A stretch of 64,000 bases of DNA from Flavobacterium sp. A45 (GTDB lineage: Bacteria > Bacteroidota > Bacteroidia > Flavobacteriales > Flavobacteriaceae), in NCBI RefSeq assembly GCF_002001005.1, contig NZ_MUNX01000151.1, positions 1 through 64,000 of the forward strand, read 5' to 3'. The notes under the pieces are model-generated. The model did not search any database. It had not been told where the DNA came from and worked only from the letters and a program-made list of their open reading frames with translations. The position numbers and the translations under genes were made by a program. This document shows positions 15,001 through 20,928 of this stretch, one piece after another; positions within the stretch are counted from its first letter, which is position 1, and every line of letters starts with the position of its first letter.

Positions 15001-17979
15001 CAGTTTGGCTCTAGCAATGTGTACACCGAAGCTAACTTAACCGGTGGTTCTTATATTGTCAATGTTTATGACAGCAAAAATTGTATTGGAACAAGTACAG
15101 CTCCAATCACTATTGCACCTTACATTGCTTTGGATAAAGTAGACGTAACCGTTAATCAAGCTATAACATGTAATAACTTAGAAAACATCACAGTTACAGC
15201 GATTACTATTGGTGGACCAGCTACTAATTTACAGTTTACAGTTCAGGATGTAACTTATGATAATAGTACTACACCTCCAACTGCTAATTTAGGGGTTGGT
15301 TATAATTTAGCTCCAACTTCAGTTGTTGGAAATACTGCTACTTTTATTGATTTACCAATTGGTAATTACTTAATCACGGTTAGAAACTTAGATACACAAT
15401 GTGAAATCCAAGGGGTACATTATGTAAATGAGCCAAATACTTTCGATTTGACCATAGACAATGTTGTAGATGTCACTTGTTTTGGAGGTACAAATGGAAG
15501 CGCTAATGTGACTTTGATTGATAGAGTGATTACTGCAAATAGTCCAAATCAAGCTGGACCGTTTAGCTATACTCTAGTAGATGCATTAGGTGTTTCATTG
15601 CCAAGTGGTACTTCAACTGCTGCAGGAACAGTAGCATTGACCAACTTAGCTGCGGGAACCTATACGATTACCGCTACATTAACCAATACGCCTTACTGTG
15701 TCGTAAGCAAAAACTTTACTGTTAATGGGCCTACAGCTGCATTGACATTAGGTGAAACTCATACTGCAATAACTTGTGTTACGGGTAACAATGATGGAAC
15801 TATTTCTGCAACTGCAACTGGTGGATGGCCAGGAGGATACGAGTTCCAGTTATTAAAAGGTGCCACCGAAGTACAAGCTTACGGAGCAAATAACAATTGG
15901 TCTAATTTAACGGCTGATACTTATACCATTAATGTTAGGGATTCTAAAGGTTGTGTAGCCCCTCAAACGGTTGTGTTGAGTAATCCTTTACCAATAACTT
16001 TCACGGCAGTACCTAGTATTTCAATGTTAGCTTGCAAAGGCGATACTAGTGCAACAATTACTGTAAGTGCCCCAACAGGAGGTCAAGGTTCTAATTACTT
16101 GTTTACTTTGAATACAACTTCGGCTAGTCCAATAATTTCTAATGGTCCTCAAGCTGGAAATGTATTTGCCAATTTAGGCGCAGGAACATATACAGTAACA
16201 GTAACTGATGGATGGGGTTGTGGAACTACTTCTGCCCCTATAACTATAGCAGAGCCAACTATTGTTTCAGCTAGTTTGGTAGTTGCAAGTACTCAAACTT
16301 GTTTAACTCAAACTGCTTTAACATTAAGTGCAGCAGGAGGAACGGCACCATATACTTACAGTACTACTCCAAACTTTGTATCTAGTATAGCTATGGTTGG
16401 AAATAGCGCTACTTTCCAAGTGCCTGTAGGAACTTATCGTTACTATGTACGTGATGTGAATGGTTGTACGAGTATTGTTTCTAATGACATTAAGATTGAT
16501 GCATTGGTGCCATTAACTATTAATTTAGATGTTACTAATTCAGTTATCAATTGTAAAGATGATGCAACTGGTGTTATAGTTGCAGTTGCAAATGGTGGTT
16601 TAGGTAATTATGTATATACCTTACTTGATGATGCTACAAACTTGCCAATTGCTGGTGCTGTTCAAACGACACCGGGTAATTTTACTCAATTAGTTGCTGG
16701 TAATTATAAAGTTAACGTAGTTAGTGGTGATTGTAACACTACCACTAGTGTAATACAAATTAATGAGCCTATTTTACCATTAATTGCTCCAGTTGTTGTA
16801 ACTCCTGTAAGCTGTAATGGAAATGGAGACGGAAAAATTGAAATCAATGCTTCTGGTGGAACGGGAATAATCAAATATGCTATTTCACCTAATCTGAATC
16901 AGTTTTTCGTATCGGGTACCTTTATTAATTTGAAACCTGGTGTTTATGATATTATTACTCAGGATCAAAATGGTTGTTTTATTTTAGATCAGCATACAAT
17001 TGTCGAGCCAACTTCAATTGTTGCTAATGTAGTTCCAGGCTCTATTCAACAAGAATTATGTGCAGGTGAGAAAACAGGTGAATTTGCTATCACTATTACA
17101 GGAGGAACCGCTCCATATAGTACAAGTATTGATAATCCGAATGGAGTTTATGTTCCGAATCAATTACTATTCACTGGACTTTCTGGAGGAAACCATACGG
17201 TGTATATTCAAGATGCGAATACGTGTACTTTTGAAATGGAAGTGGCTTTAGACGCTGCGGTTACTTTAAACCCAATTGCAACAGTATCTAATGAATGTGT
17301 GAATGATTTACCAGCCAATAAAGTTACTGTAACTATTGATCCTAGTAATGTTTCTACCGATGTGAAGTACTCTTTAGACAGTACTGGAGTCGAGCAAGAC
17401 AGCAATGTGTTTACCAATCTAACGCCTGGGGATCATTTTATAATGGTACATCATAAAAATGGTTGTATTGATGCAACAGATACATTCACAATTGACAGAA
17501 TAGATCCACTAACCATTTCGATAGATCTTGGTGGACTAAATGAGATTGTCGCTACTGTTACTGGTGGTTCTGGGGTGTATCGTTACTCTGTTAATGGTCA
17601 GGATATAGGATCAGACAATAAATATATTTATTTTAGATCTGGAGACTACACGGTTACTGTTACCGACAGTAATGGTTGCTCTGTATCTGCAACTAAGTAT
17701 TTTGAATTTATTGATATTAAAATACCAAATGTCTTTACACCAAATGGAAGTGGTACTAATGACAGCTGGAAACCAACGAATACCGAGAACTACCCAAATA
17801 TTAAATTTGTAGTTTATGATCGTTATGGACGTGAAGTAGGTACTTTTGGAGCGGGGCAATTTTGGGACGGTAAATACAATGGAACTGAGTTGCCAATGGG
17901 TGATTATTGGTATGTGTTGAAATTGAAACACAATCAGGATGAACGTGAATTTGTAGGTCATTTTACCCTATACAGATAA
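34..17979 (+). CDS. sprB: SprB-like giant gliding-motility surface adhesin with T9SS type B sorting domain
   Basis: A 5981-residue cell-surface adhesin; in Flavobacterium the SprB family is carried along the cell by the gliding machinery and exported by T9SS. Visible layout: a hydrophobic signal segment at residues about 57-74 ending in FSQ, preceded by an unusual 50-residue extension; a conserved N-terminal domain to about 435; a DUF11-like domain at about 438-555; a Cys-rich PKD-like part at about 616-800; then dozens of SprB repeats (each with a Cys-Asn/Gly-Gly start, a central GG-x-PY-x-Y, and an end like GTYTVTVTDxxGC) from about 800 to 5890, interrupted at about 1289-1505 by a non-repeat domain; and a C-terminal gliding-motility-associated domain from about 5893 starting IPNVFTPNGSGTND. 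ATG 34 opens the frame; ATG 148 (residue 39) would also keep the signal segment. The sprF partner follows within 25 bp. The sprB symbol rests on domain layout and neighbour; other SprB-repeat adhesins exist in the genus. Confidence 0.9.
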   Translation: MKKPTFSKLFFSVFSLFENFLKKGFLFCASTAKELQNLMQSLFYKRNSLLGKSKAVFNVVVVLILLNSTTVFSQLAVPFTPRLSGGNIKVKGDVVLIGNSVVSGKGLALPYTGGGNNNSYEAVYIDVDGDTDTFSSSTADLKINNSCKNIVFAGLYWASCYPNEVGTDVTKFFQGTPRLNDWNQVKFKLPTGAYVDLVADNNPDLVGEEDNIIFDGYQYYGTSAPADAQSFKDSPIICYKNVTNLLKGLTDADGTYTVANLRATRGLRQGGSGGGWTLVVIYESPTVPSKFISVFDGYAGVQGGATLDIPVSGYRTLPSPLPVNAKIGVAALEGDRGISDDRFQFKASSSAVFTNISDAVNPANNFFNSTISNNGVNVIDRNPASTNTLGFDVDNVIIPNPSRSVIPNNSTAGDLKLTTSGDGYGAFVTTFAVDIIEPTILLTKIVKDDAGNDASNLDVTLGQSLNYTIGFENQGNDDATSFTIKDILPINVNFNYPADIVSVPAGVTHTYNAATRTIIFTIPNNLVQKTLVPGGPFVHYDIVLKVKVVPTCNELSDACENRIQNTAYATYRGVINTAQITDDPSLSSYTSCNLGTPQATNFLVGVKDCLFTNKAVLCGNSSTVTASNGYASYTWTGPGNFTATGQTVTVTVPGVYKVFGVGNKPCTDYNEEITVERFGGIAINPVSAFADEEVTCPNDGKILPNIFLCGTNSIGSSGANSSRLINTNISDGSTIVWERLNEASCSAVANSNCANESSSCTWSNVGSGPSYLANTSGQFRVTFNYPGGCFNRFYFNVYQNLLSPTVTTSDIVCSTSGRITIGGVPAGYEYSLDGVTYQSSNVFSVNTANSYTAYIRQVGVTSSPCIFTVPDILIRERAFTVDVSNTNPLCYGGKGTVQLVANDVNPQYYFSIYQGATLVNSVGPIASNVHTFTDLNSGVYTVNVSTNPSTDNCAFTGSVTIVDPPVLTATAALTTPLTCSDGEITVTPVGGTAPYFYFVNSATVFQTVPEIAVTLPLPAGGIYNIDVVDSNNCTYKIPPLIVTPLAKPVFTVAPTNVLCYGANTGVIQFNVTNANGYTLAYSIDNGVTYVANGTFSNLVAGTYTPILRYSLNGVDCFDPQPAITITEPASAVTASAGVSELAGCGIAPTPKNYGKVRITNPQGGVSPYEYSFDNQATWTTTNDAFKAPGTYNLYVRDANGCIFSAPITLDPEPVEPQIDVATPVDFNCDGTATSTVTVANPGGVTYTYDYYLDGVKNTNTPNNVFLNVAPGTHAIKVEYKLNSVPTFSNLLNENFGTGNSTTAPGIAAAYCFNDLRVSAPYLCGTRSVEDNQYSVTYDFWRSDDPSGTNVGAWYHFKDHTTNPNNLAGVGDPRGRFLLVNIGSAAGPNGVLYSKPIIDVIPNQPVKVDFAVANLLRAGINGAAPDILVQLVDGSGTVVAQQYSGKIAELPGDANRNKWVPISLTLNPGNNTNLRFVIRSGSILYSGNDVVIDDVRVYQLPKSCLSTKDFTIIVPTGNAFSAQIAGTKNVTCAGANNGEITIAAQNFEAAGFQYSKDNGVTWQTATSSPVIITGLAGALYKVIVRPDASSAASCSKPFDVTINTPAAVTASASITVQATCTTGATITAVGGGGTPAYQYELRQSNGTTVITAFNNNANFTNVPAGSYTVFVRDANGCSNATGYSITVTAPPALTATLDTTTDYCYTTANPATLVVGLTGGVGPFTYKLNSNAAVSSALTTFSFANVAPGTHTIVVTDSNNCTATISSIVIAPQIGFNVSLLNDLTCLVDASIGNPNVTNGNGAPYTYTVSHNGGTPTTVAAFPFTATLSGTYVFTVTDSRGCPAASNTITVTAKTTPAITTTKTDITCNNANDGSITVTASGGFTTSYTYAIKLSASATYTTQTSNQFTALPAGTYNVKVIDSKGCESAVSNVTIVNPGVVTGNISATDIGCSPTGTVPAVVTVTGSGGTGTLQYSFNGNSNFTTSNTYTTATAGTVTAYVKDANNCQIGPLSIVIAAPEQFTSITITDSGWDCATTPAGGHVNIAGIGVSSPKRYSIISGPAGFDSTENSDGEFKGLAPGAYVFQARDTKTNCTITRSYTVSGTPDVVAGGSVISPIKCFGGNGNIQFTVSGLNTHRYDYVVTNTLGTIIDSKNNQSAPTISLNNLPASSYTIVITDRTTKCTDDYTLTLTQPTAALAITSATGTNVNCNNDNSQITVVAANGTPNYMYAVLPAGSLAAPTFVTNNVLTVDTNSGTVLSWDVYVKDANDCTTKTTVTVISDALPAITSVVVGGQCTASGSTFTITATPSAASLTPLTYGIAGPTGAFQASPIFNVAAGTYTVYIKDKNGCIVAAPAPTTVYPQLAVLAQVTKTLDCNTAGPNATITATITGGKANYSYSITNSGGTSVASATGVTGPTITYTGAAADTYTVTVTDANTPGCTATSTATVDPITNPTVSATPTHVTCNGGNNGAVQLAGSGGSGGYTYSDDNITFVPTSLFSGLTASATPYTFYVKDSKGCIGSIAVTITEPTALAATVTEVTFTCSPTNTKVAGTVTINTTAGTGTSPYKYSFNGGAFGNNNLFTVNDNGSDQPYTYSVQDANGCTISGLGTLFRLNPPTIATITNTPIYCAPVASTTSTVTVPVTAGTGVAPLTYVITSGPVINATGVSSGVFSGLTAGNYTFKVTDANGCYYTESHTIAPVTPIAVTATKLSDVDCKNDTTGSARFTVTGFSSSLNYTVVTSPVIPPAQIAIAGDVYTITGLADGTYSFSVTDITTGCTDSKSVTIIEPTAALTITSATATNVFCSNDNSQITVTATGGTTNYGYAAVVSGDPVPTVFGTSNVITVDTNTGANLVWDVYVKDAKGCIAQTPVTIINNGSPTVTASVFNQCSATGSAFQIIAVGAGGLAPYTYTINTGVAPSPANTFTVAAGSYTITATDANGCLTTTTVTVNQALTATALVTKDITCSTSEEATMKVDVLGGLAPFGYRVNIDGAGFSGAVIPFPIAGTTLNYTDTGIVIGKSYQFEITDANGCIRVTNTVNTNTPTPVTATTTVTDLTCYQSGNGVVTINPTAGVAPFEYSFNGSGFSAVSSYSNLAVSTGPGYPYIVRDSKGCEFPGFAIVNQPTEILFTATPVNMTCSAAIIAGSVTVSAITNGVAPFNYLLRNLTTGAVITHPDPTGASFTFANLSFGNFEVIVTDATGCSKTVSNIQVLAPPDDLVINLSTTADCTNGATIIVSVNPIVIPPIPDYEFGIYDLAVAPFSTSFLAPDGAASPANRQRTFTNLIPGVVYTFVVRDNITGCYYFEKASGPIPPLTGMTSSAPVANNVTCTGTATGSVTFTLSNYDATSVNWEIFSDQTNISTGISGSIVTAAPTTVTTPPGLIPGNYYVKFTEVGGSFPGCTSASTIFSIIESPVLLDLSVSSTRNDNCNANAGQVIAIRSGGTGPFLYQIVADNGVIGIDAADTQPTIISFVSPTHIPSTFNVESGNYIVWVKDSRDCIIGKPVTVLLDQSPKIGLAVVNKCVTEGNFGIIVSAVPTVTPPETGMGTGALSISIDGSTYTNLPLPYLPYTVTGLNSGLHTIIIKDANGCTYTETITIDVPLVATPAITALPTCADNDGVITMSGTGGPVAGTYTYTIAPTFPSVAINNTTGVISGLPAGTYTVTMTDTAIPTNCTTTAVVTLGAPTPVTYNTATTPALCVGDSNGSITVTLLAGNDNPSYTYEIIAGPQLAVAQSSNIFLGLLPGTYTVRVNSGRGCSTDDTNVIVAPATPLTASAAFPANTTCNTATVVTVTAGGGTGSGYLYNFNGLGYTSDPTYTVDDNGSVQTISYRVKDANGCETALQTIDVDPLNKPTDLDFTLSTAPTCPVPTSGITVSATNGVGALTFEIVQFNGAATALYPPQITTGFAVPTVFNNLPAGDYMFQVTDSFGCTYQESYTVTPVTNITLATTAKTDVTCFGANDGSATFKVTDFTSYTASLTVGTGTPVITADIVTLTGLAPGNYTLQVTDATTDCTADVSFVIAEPTALGLTLVSNLNANCNSGAVVKVQGTGGTLNYTYAFVDNGITPLAIDYTASDNGTLAVTLPSPNDYDVWVKDANGCTFKLDVSVAFDATPTIVPPVGQCYVGTALTTDLDLVTTTFNGNKAYTVNGTAIATSIATFTVPGTYILGIKDDNGCAAFVNYTIQPQLTLQADMTQDLTCAINASVTLTAAGGETPYVSYEVNDGTGYVASANPFITNTAGTYKFRVTDTQGCQAESQDVIVTPNTTPAALTAPTMVSCIGDTDGTITLTPSGGIIPYQYSIDGGTTYQDSNVFDGLGIGTYTILVRDAKMCISAPISETIGQPTAVTVIAEVVTPFGCDTANAPQDAIVTITAGGGTPGYTYSFDNGTNWQASSSFSVNSAQTINYVVRDANGCSVSGSAVVDPYSPPTDMDITASPIYCNTPGTVATVTVNSVSGGVSPYVFEIISPALAATVPSAPSAVPFSFANLAPATYTIKVTDANGCSTIKSIIVEEADKIAVIPQLINNVYCNGDSTGVIEFTVSNYITAGNYSYNLLPVPTVPPTVTGDVIRYTDLSAGSYTFTVTDDVSDCIATITNFVVSQPALALDFNTTATNINCNNDNATITVAAFGGTADYKYAVVPTTAIAPVVSAYGLGNLLTVDTNSGANMTWDVYVMDANGCVTFKSVTILTDANPVITSAIHTPCVSATGTYDITVTASGFSTALQYSADGSNYQTGNVIKVNAPGTYNITVKDANGCISAGTSVTILDPLILTPTVTTPVSCATNDGVVSVSTTGGSGNYIYNIDGGAFALVASFPNVASGSHIIGVRDTTTLCEVFATVNLQAATLITGFALAKTDVTCNGGTDGTIIATMATPAPGINDNPVYMYSLNGGTPQASNLFSGLSAGTYTVVVTSERNCIDSETITVAEPALINVPAPTLVPFGCTSGNVSNLATITVVGVTGGSNSYLNYEFIKVGTPNTQVQFGSSNVYTEANLTGGSYIVNVYDSKNCIGTSTAPITIAPYIALDKVDVTVNQAITCNNLENITVTAITIGGPATNLQFTVQDVTYDNSTTPPTANLGVGYNLAPTSVVGNTATFIDLPIGNYLITVRNLDTQCEIQGVHYVNEPNTFDLTIDNVVDVTCFGGTNGSANVTLIDRVITANSPNQAGPFSYTLVDALGVSLPSGTSTAAGTVALTNLAAGTYTITATLTNTPYCVVSKNFTVNGPTAALTLGETHTAITCVTGNNDGTISATATGGWPGGYEFQLLKGATEVQAYGANNNWSNLTADTYTINVRDSKGCVAPQTVVLSNPLPITFTAVPSISMLACKGDTSATITVSAPTGGQGSNYLFTLNTTSASPIISNGPQAGNVFANLGAGTYTVTVTDGWGCGTTSAPITIAEPTIVSASLVVASTQTCLTQTALTLSAAGGTAPYTYSTTPNFVSSIAMVGNSATFQVPVGTYRYYVRDVNGCTSIVSNDIKIDALVPLTINLDVTNSVINCKDDATGVIVAVANGGLGNYVYTLLDDATNLPIAGAVQTTPGNFTQLVAGNYKVNVVSGDCNTTTSVIQINEPILPLIAPVVVTPVSCNGNGDGKIEINASGGTGIIKYAISPNLNQFFVSGTFINLKPGVYDIITQDQNGCFILDQHTIVEPTSIVANVVPGSIQQELCAGEKTGEFAITITGGTAPYSTSIDNPNGVYVPNQLLFTGLSGGNHTVYIQDANTCTFEMEVALDAAVTLNPIATVSNECVNDLPANKVTVTIDPSNVSTDVKYSLDSTGVEQDSNVFTNLTPGDHFIMVHHKNGCIDATDTFTIDRIDPLTISIDLGGLNEIVATVTGGSGVYRYSVNGQDIGSDNKYIYFRSGDYTVTVTDSNGCSVSATKYFEFIDIKIPNVFTPNGSGTNDSWKPTNTENYPNIKFVVYDRYGREVGTFGAGQFWDGKYNGTELPMGDYWYVLKLKHNQDEREFVGHFTLYR
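2440..17700 (+). repeat. SprB repeat array with a ~1.8-kb higher-order period
   Basis: Within the adhesin gene, protein repeats of about 80-110 residues follow each other almost without break. A higher-order period is also readable. One repeat type recurs with its first Cys codon at 4888, 6658, 8452, 10330, 12166, 13903 and 15775, giving spacings of 1770, 1794, 1878, 1836, 1737 and 1872 bases. In several copies it is marked by TAALxITSATxTNVxC and WDVYVKDAxxC. So the array seems to have grown by duplication of blocks of about six repeats, followed by divergence. Confidence 0.8.
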
Positions 17980-18002
17980 GAAGAGTGAGGAGTTATCCAA
18001 AA

Positions 18003-18977
18003 ATGAAAAAAATTAAAATGAAAAAGATCTTAATCAGCATTTTCCTTTTGACTGTAACAGCAAGTTACAGTCAAGAGTTGAATGTACCTGTAGCGACACA
18101 GTATTTGGCTGATAATCCTTATGTTATTTCACCTAGTTATGCTGGTATTGGAGATAACTTTAGAATTAATCTCAATGGTTATAAACAATGGGTTGGTGTT
18201 ACCGACGCTCCAGAAAGTCAGGCTTTGTATGCCGATTTTAGAGTTTTAGACCAATCGGGTGTGGGTTTGACTTTGTACAATGACTCCAATGGAAACACCA
18301 AACAAACAGGAGGAAAACTTACCTTTGCACACCACATTATTTTAGATTATTATTCGAAACAATACCTTTCGTTTGGTCTTTCGTATATCTATAATTCTTT
18401 TCGAATTGATGTTGGGAATTTAACTCCTGGAAATCCTGATCCGGACATCACTGATGATCGATCAACTGCCAATAATAACTTTGAAGTAGGCTTTCTTTAT
18501 CGAAACAAGGGTTTCTATGCGAGTGCAACAGCGACCAATATTTTGCAAAAAAACCTTGATTTTACAACCACTAAGCTTGAACCGAATTTGCTTACCAATT
18601 ACCAATTGTATACAGGTTATGTTATCGATATTGGTAATAGAGCAGAGTTAGAGCCTTCTGGCTTTTATCAATTATTTCAAAGTGATGGTCGTTCTAGTAC
18701 GGATTTAAACTTAAAATATAGAAAGTTCAATAGATATGAAGATTATTATTGGATAGGGGCTACCTATCGTTTTCTGAACGATCAAATTGGTAAGCCATTA
18801 GGCGTTGGTCCTATGGTAGGATTTACAAAAGGGGTTTTCTCTATGGGTTATTCATACCAAGTGACACTAAATGATTTAGTAGCTTATAATTCGGGGACGC
18901 ATTCCTTAACGATAGGATTTAGATTCTTGCAAGGGATTAGTAATTGCCCTTGTACACAAAGCCCGGTACATGAATAG
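18003..18977 (+). CDS. sprF: PorP/SprF family outer-membrane protein
   Basis: A 324-residue outer-membrane beta-barrel of the PorP/SprF family. In Flavobacterium, SprF-type proteins sit next to large adhesins with type B sorting domains and are needed for their export or attachment through T9SS. The sequence has a short signal peptide ending SYSQ, the family-typical start with QYLADNPYVISPSYAG, and alternating strands to the C-terminus. It begins 23 bp after the adhesin stop codon, so the two are almost surely co-transcribed. The open frame extends upstream to a GTG at 17985; ATG 18003 is preferred, and ATG 18018 gives an equally good signal peptide. Confidence 0.9.
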   Translation: MKKIKMKKILISIFLLTVTASYSQELNVPVATQYLADNPYVISPSYAGIGDNFRINLNGYKQWVGVTDAPESQALYADFRVLDQSGVGLTLYNDSNGNTKQTGGKLTFAHHIILDYYSKQYLSFGLSYIYNSFRIDVGNLTPGNPDPDITDDRSTANNNFEVGFLYRNKGFYASATATNILQKNLDFTTTKLEPNLLTNYQLYTGYVIDIGNRAELEPSGFYQLFQSDGRSSTDLNLKYRKFNRYEDYYWIGATYRFLNDQIGKPLGVGPMVGFTKGVFSMGYSYQVTLNDLVAYNSGTHSLTIGFRFLQGISNCPCTQSPVHE

Positions 18978-19000
18978 GTAATAATTTTTTAAATACATAA

Positions 19001-19050
19001 AAACACAAATTAGTTCTGGTTTACTGGAAATGATTTGTGTTTTTTTTTTG
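19001..19050 (+). terminator. Rho-independent terminator after sprB-sprF
   Basis: Inverted repeat AAACACAAAT (19001-19010) and ATTTGTGTTT (19033-19042) with a run of T to 19049. It closes the adhesin operon 23 bp after the sprF stop. Confidence 0.75.
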
Positions 19051-19226
19051 CTCTGTTTCTAATAGAAGTTACGTATGTGTGTTTTACCGCAAGACTTTAT
19101 TTGGTTAATTCGTATTAAGTTTAGTAACTGTAAATTGTTTTGAGTTTATTTTGAATTTACATCGATTTCGTTAGTAAATTCATAATTTTTTTAGAATTTT
19201 GAAATTTAATACTTATTTAAAAGTTA

Positions 19227-19234
19227 TATCTTTG
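19227..19234 (+). promoter_or_regulatory. Bacteroidota -7 element upstream of pgk
   Basis: TATCTTTG matches the TAnnTTTG -7 consensus of the Bacteroidota primary sigma factor, 33 bp before the pgk start. No convincing -33 TTG at the usual 19-21 bp spacing was found. Confidence 0.45.
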
Positions 19235-19267
19235 TTATTCTTTCAAAAACAACTAAAAAAAAGAACC

Positions 19268-20455
19268 ATGAAGACTTTGAATAACTTTGATTTTAATAAT
19301 AAAAGGGCAATAATAAGAGTAGATTTTAATGTTCCTTTGGACGAAAATTTTAATGTAACCGATGTTACCCGTATTGAAGCTGCAAAACCTACTATAGACA
19401 CTATCTTGTCACAAGGAGGAAGTGTGATTTTAATGTCGCATTTAGGGAGACCTAAAGGAGCACAAGACAAATATTCTTTAAAGCATATTCTAAAAACAAC
19501 TTCAGAAATTTTGGGAGTTCCTGTTCAATTTGCTGCCAATTGTGTTGGTGCAGAAGCTCAGGATGCTGCTAAAAACTTGAAAGCAGGACAAGTATTATTA
19601 TTGGAAAATTTGCGTTTTCATGACGAGGAAGAGGCTGGAGATGTTGCTTTTGCAAAAGAATTAGCTTCACTTGGAGATATTTATGTAAACGATGCTTTCG
19701 GTACTGCACACAGAGCACACGCTTCGACAACTATTATTGCTCAGTTTTTCCCAACTAGTAAGTGTTTCGGATTGTTATTGGCTAAAGAAATTGAAAGTTT
19801 AAATAAAGTTTTAAAAAATAGTGAAAAACCGGTTACTGCTGTTCTTGGTGGTTCTAAAGTTTCTTCAAAAATTACGGTAATTGAAAATATTCTGGACAAA
19901 GTAGATCACATGATTATTGGTGGTGGAATGACATTTACATTTGTAAAAGCATTGGGTGGAAAAGTGGGTGATTCTATTTGTGAAGATGATAAACAAGAAT
20001 TGGCACTAGAAATTTTAAGATTGGCTAAAGAAAAAGGTGTTCAAATTCACATTCCAGTGGATGTTGTTGCAGCCGATGACTTTTCGAATACAGCAAATAC
20101 GCAAATTGTGGATGTAAGAGAAATTCCAGACGGATGGCAAGGTCTTGACGCGGGACCAAAATCATTGGAAAACTTTGAAAAAGTCATTATGCAATCTAAA
20201 ACTATTCTTTGGAACGGTCCGTTGGGTGTTTTTGAAATGGAAACATTTGCCAAAGGAACAATTGCATTAGGTAATTTTATTGCTGCTTCTACTGCTAACG
20301 GTGCTTTCTCTCTTGTGGGAGGTGGAGATTCTGTTGCTGCTGTAAAACAATTCGGTTTTGAAGAGAAAGTGAGTTATGTTTCTACTGGAGGTGGTGCTAT
20401 GTTGGAAATGTTAGAGGGTAGAATCTTACCAGGAATTGCTGCAATATTAGACTAA
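19268..20455 (+). CDS. pgk: Phosphoglycerate kinase
   Basis: Cytosolic glycolytic enzyme that transfers phosphate between 1,3-bisphosphoglycerate and ADP. The 395-residue product has the usual family length and motifs: RVDFNVP near the start, the substrate-binding [20 protein letters not shown], the hinge region GGSKVSSKI and the C-terminal nucleotide loop GGGDSVAAV. The open frame runs upstream to 19199, but ATG 19268 (MKTLNNFDF) fits the family N-terminus and lies behind the -7 element at 19227. It is monocistronic, with strong terminators on both sides. Confidence 0.97.
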   Translation: MKTLNNFDFNNKRAIIRVDFNVPLDENFNVTDVTRIEAAKPTIDTILSQGGSVILMSHLGRPKGAQDKYSLKHILKTTSEILGVPVQFAANCVGAEAQDAAKNLKAGQVLLLENLRFHDEEEAGDVAFAKELASLGDIYVNDAFGTAHRAHASTTIIAQFFPTSKCFGLLLAKEIESLNKVLKNSEKPVTAVLGGSKVSSKITVIENILDKVDHMIIGGGMTFTFVKALGGKVGDSICEDDKQELALEILRLAKEKGVQIHIPVDVVAADDFSNTANTQIVDVREIPDGWQGLDAGPKSLENFEKVIMQSKTILWNGPLGVFEMETFAKGTIALGNFIAASTANGAFSLVGGGDSVAAVKQFGFEEKVSYVSTGGGAMLEMLEGRILPGIAAILD

Positions 20456-20529
20456 AAGTATTGATGTTGTCATCGATGCTTATCTCTTGAATTTTTAAAT
20501 TGTTAGTTATACATTTTAAAAATCAATTT

Positions 20530-20568
20530 AACCTTTAGTTGCTTTATTTGCGACTAAAGGTTTTTTGT
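20530..20568 (+). terminator. Rho-independent terminator after pgk
   Basis: Arms AACCTTTAGTTGC (20530-20542) and GCGACTAAAGGTT (20550-20562), one G-T wobble, loop of 7, followed by a T-rich tract. Confidence 0.85.
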
Positions 20569-20928
20569 TTTTGGATAGTATACTAGAATACAATACTTTA
20601 CGTTAGTAAATAAATGCAAACTTAATAATGTAGCTGAATTTCTAAGCTTCAATTTTTTTAAATAACTCCCCTTATTTTAATTGTTTTTAATTTCAAAATT
20701 TGGCTTTTAAGTTTTTGATTTAGTTTTTAATGAGTTGTTTGTGTTGATTTTTAAATTAAATTTTTTACATTTTTGAACTTATTTGCTTACAAAATTTAAA
20801 AAACTAGGTTAAATGTCGAATTTTTTTGTATTTTTAACATTATTTATGATTCAAATTGGAAAATACATTCTAAGTTTGCAATAAATGATTTGTAATCGTT
20901 TGAATAATAGCGAATTGAAATTACAGTT
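20569..20928. other. AT-rich intergenic region with promoter for the LysM gene
   Basis: This 360-bp stretch after the pgk terminator has no credible gene. Its only clear signal is TAAGTTTG at 20871-20878, a TAnnTTTG -7 element 50 bp before the transglycosylase start. The rest is poly-A/T-rich without recognised repeats. Confidence 0.5.

Noticed and set aside
4888..15777. Regularly spaced repeats as a CRISPR-like or satellite array
   Set aside because: The repeats are long, diverged and fully in one open reading frame with conserved protein motifs, so they are coding SprB repeats.
454..17961. Many open frames on the opposite strand or other frames inside the adhesin gene
   Set aside because: They mirror the Thr/Val/Gly-rich repeat coding sequence and have no independent motifs, promoters or starts.
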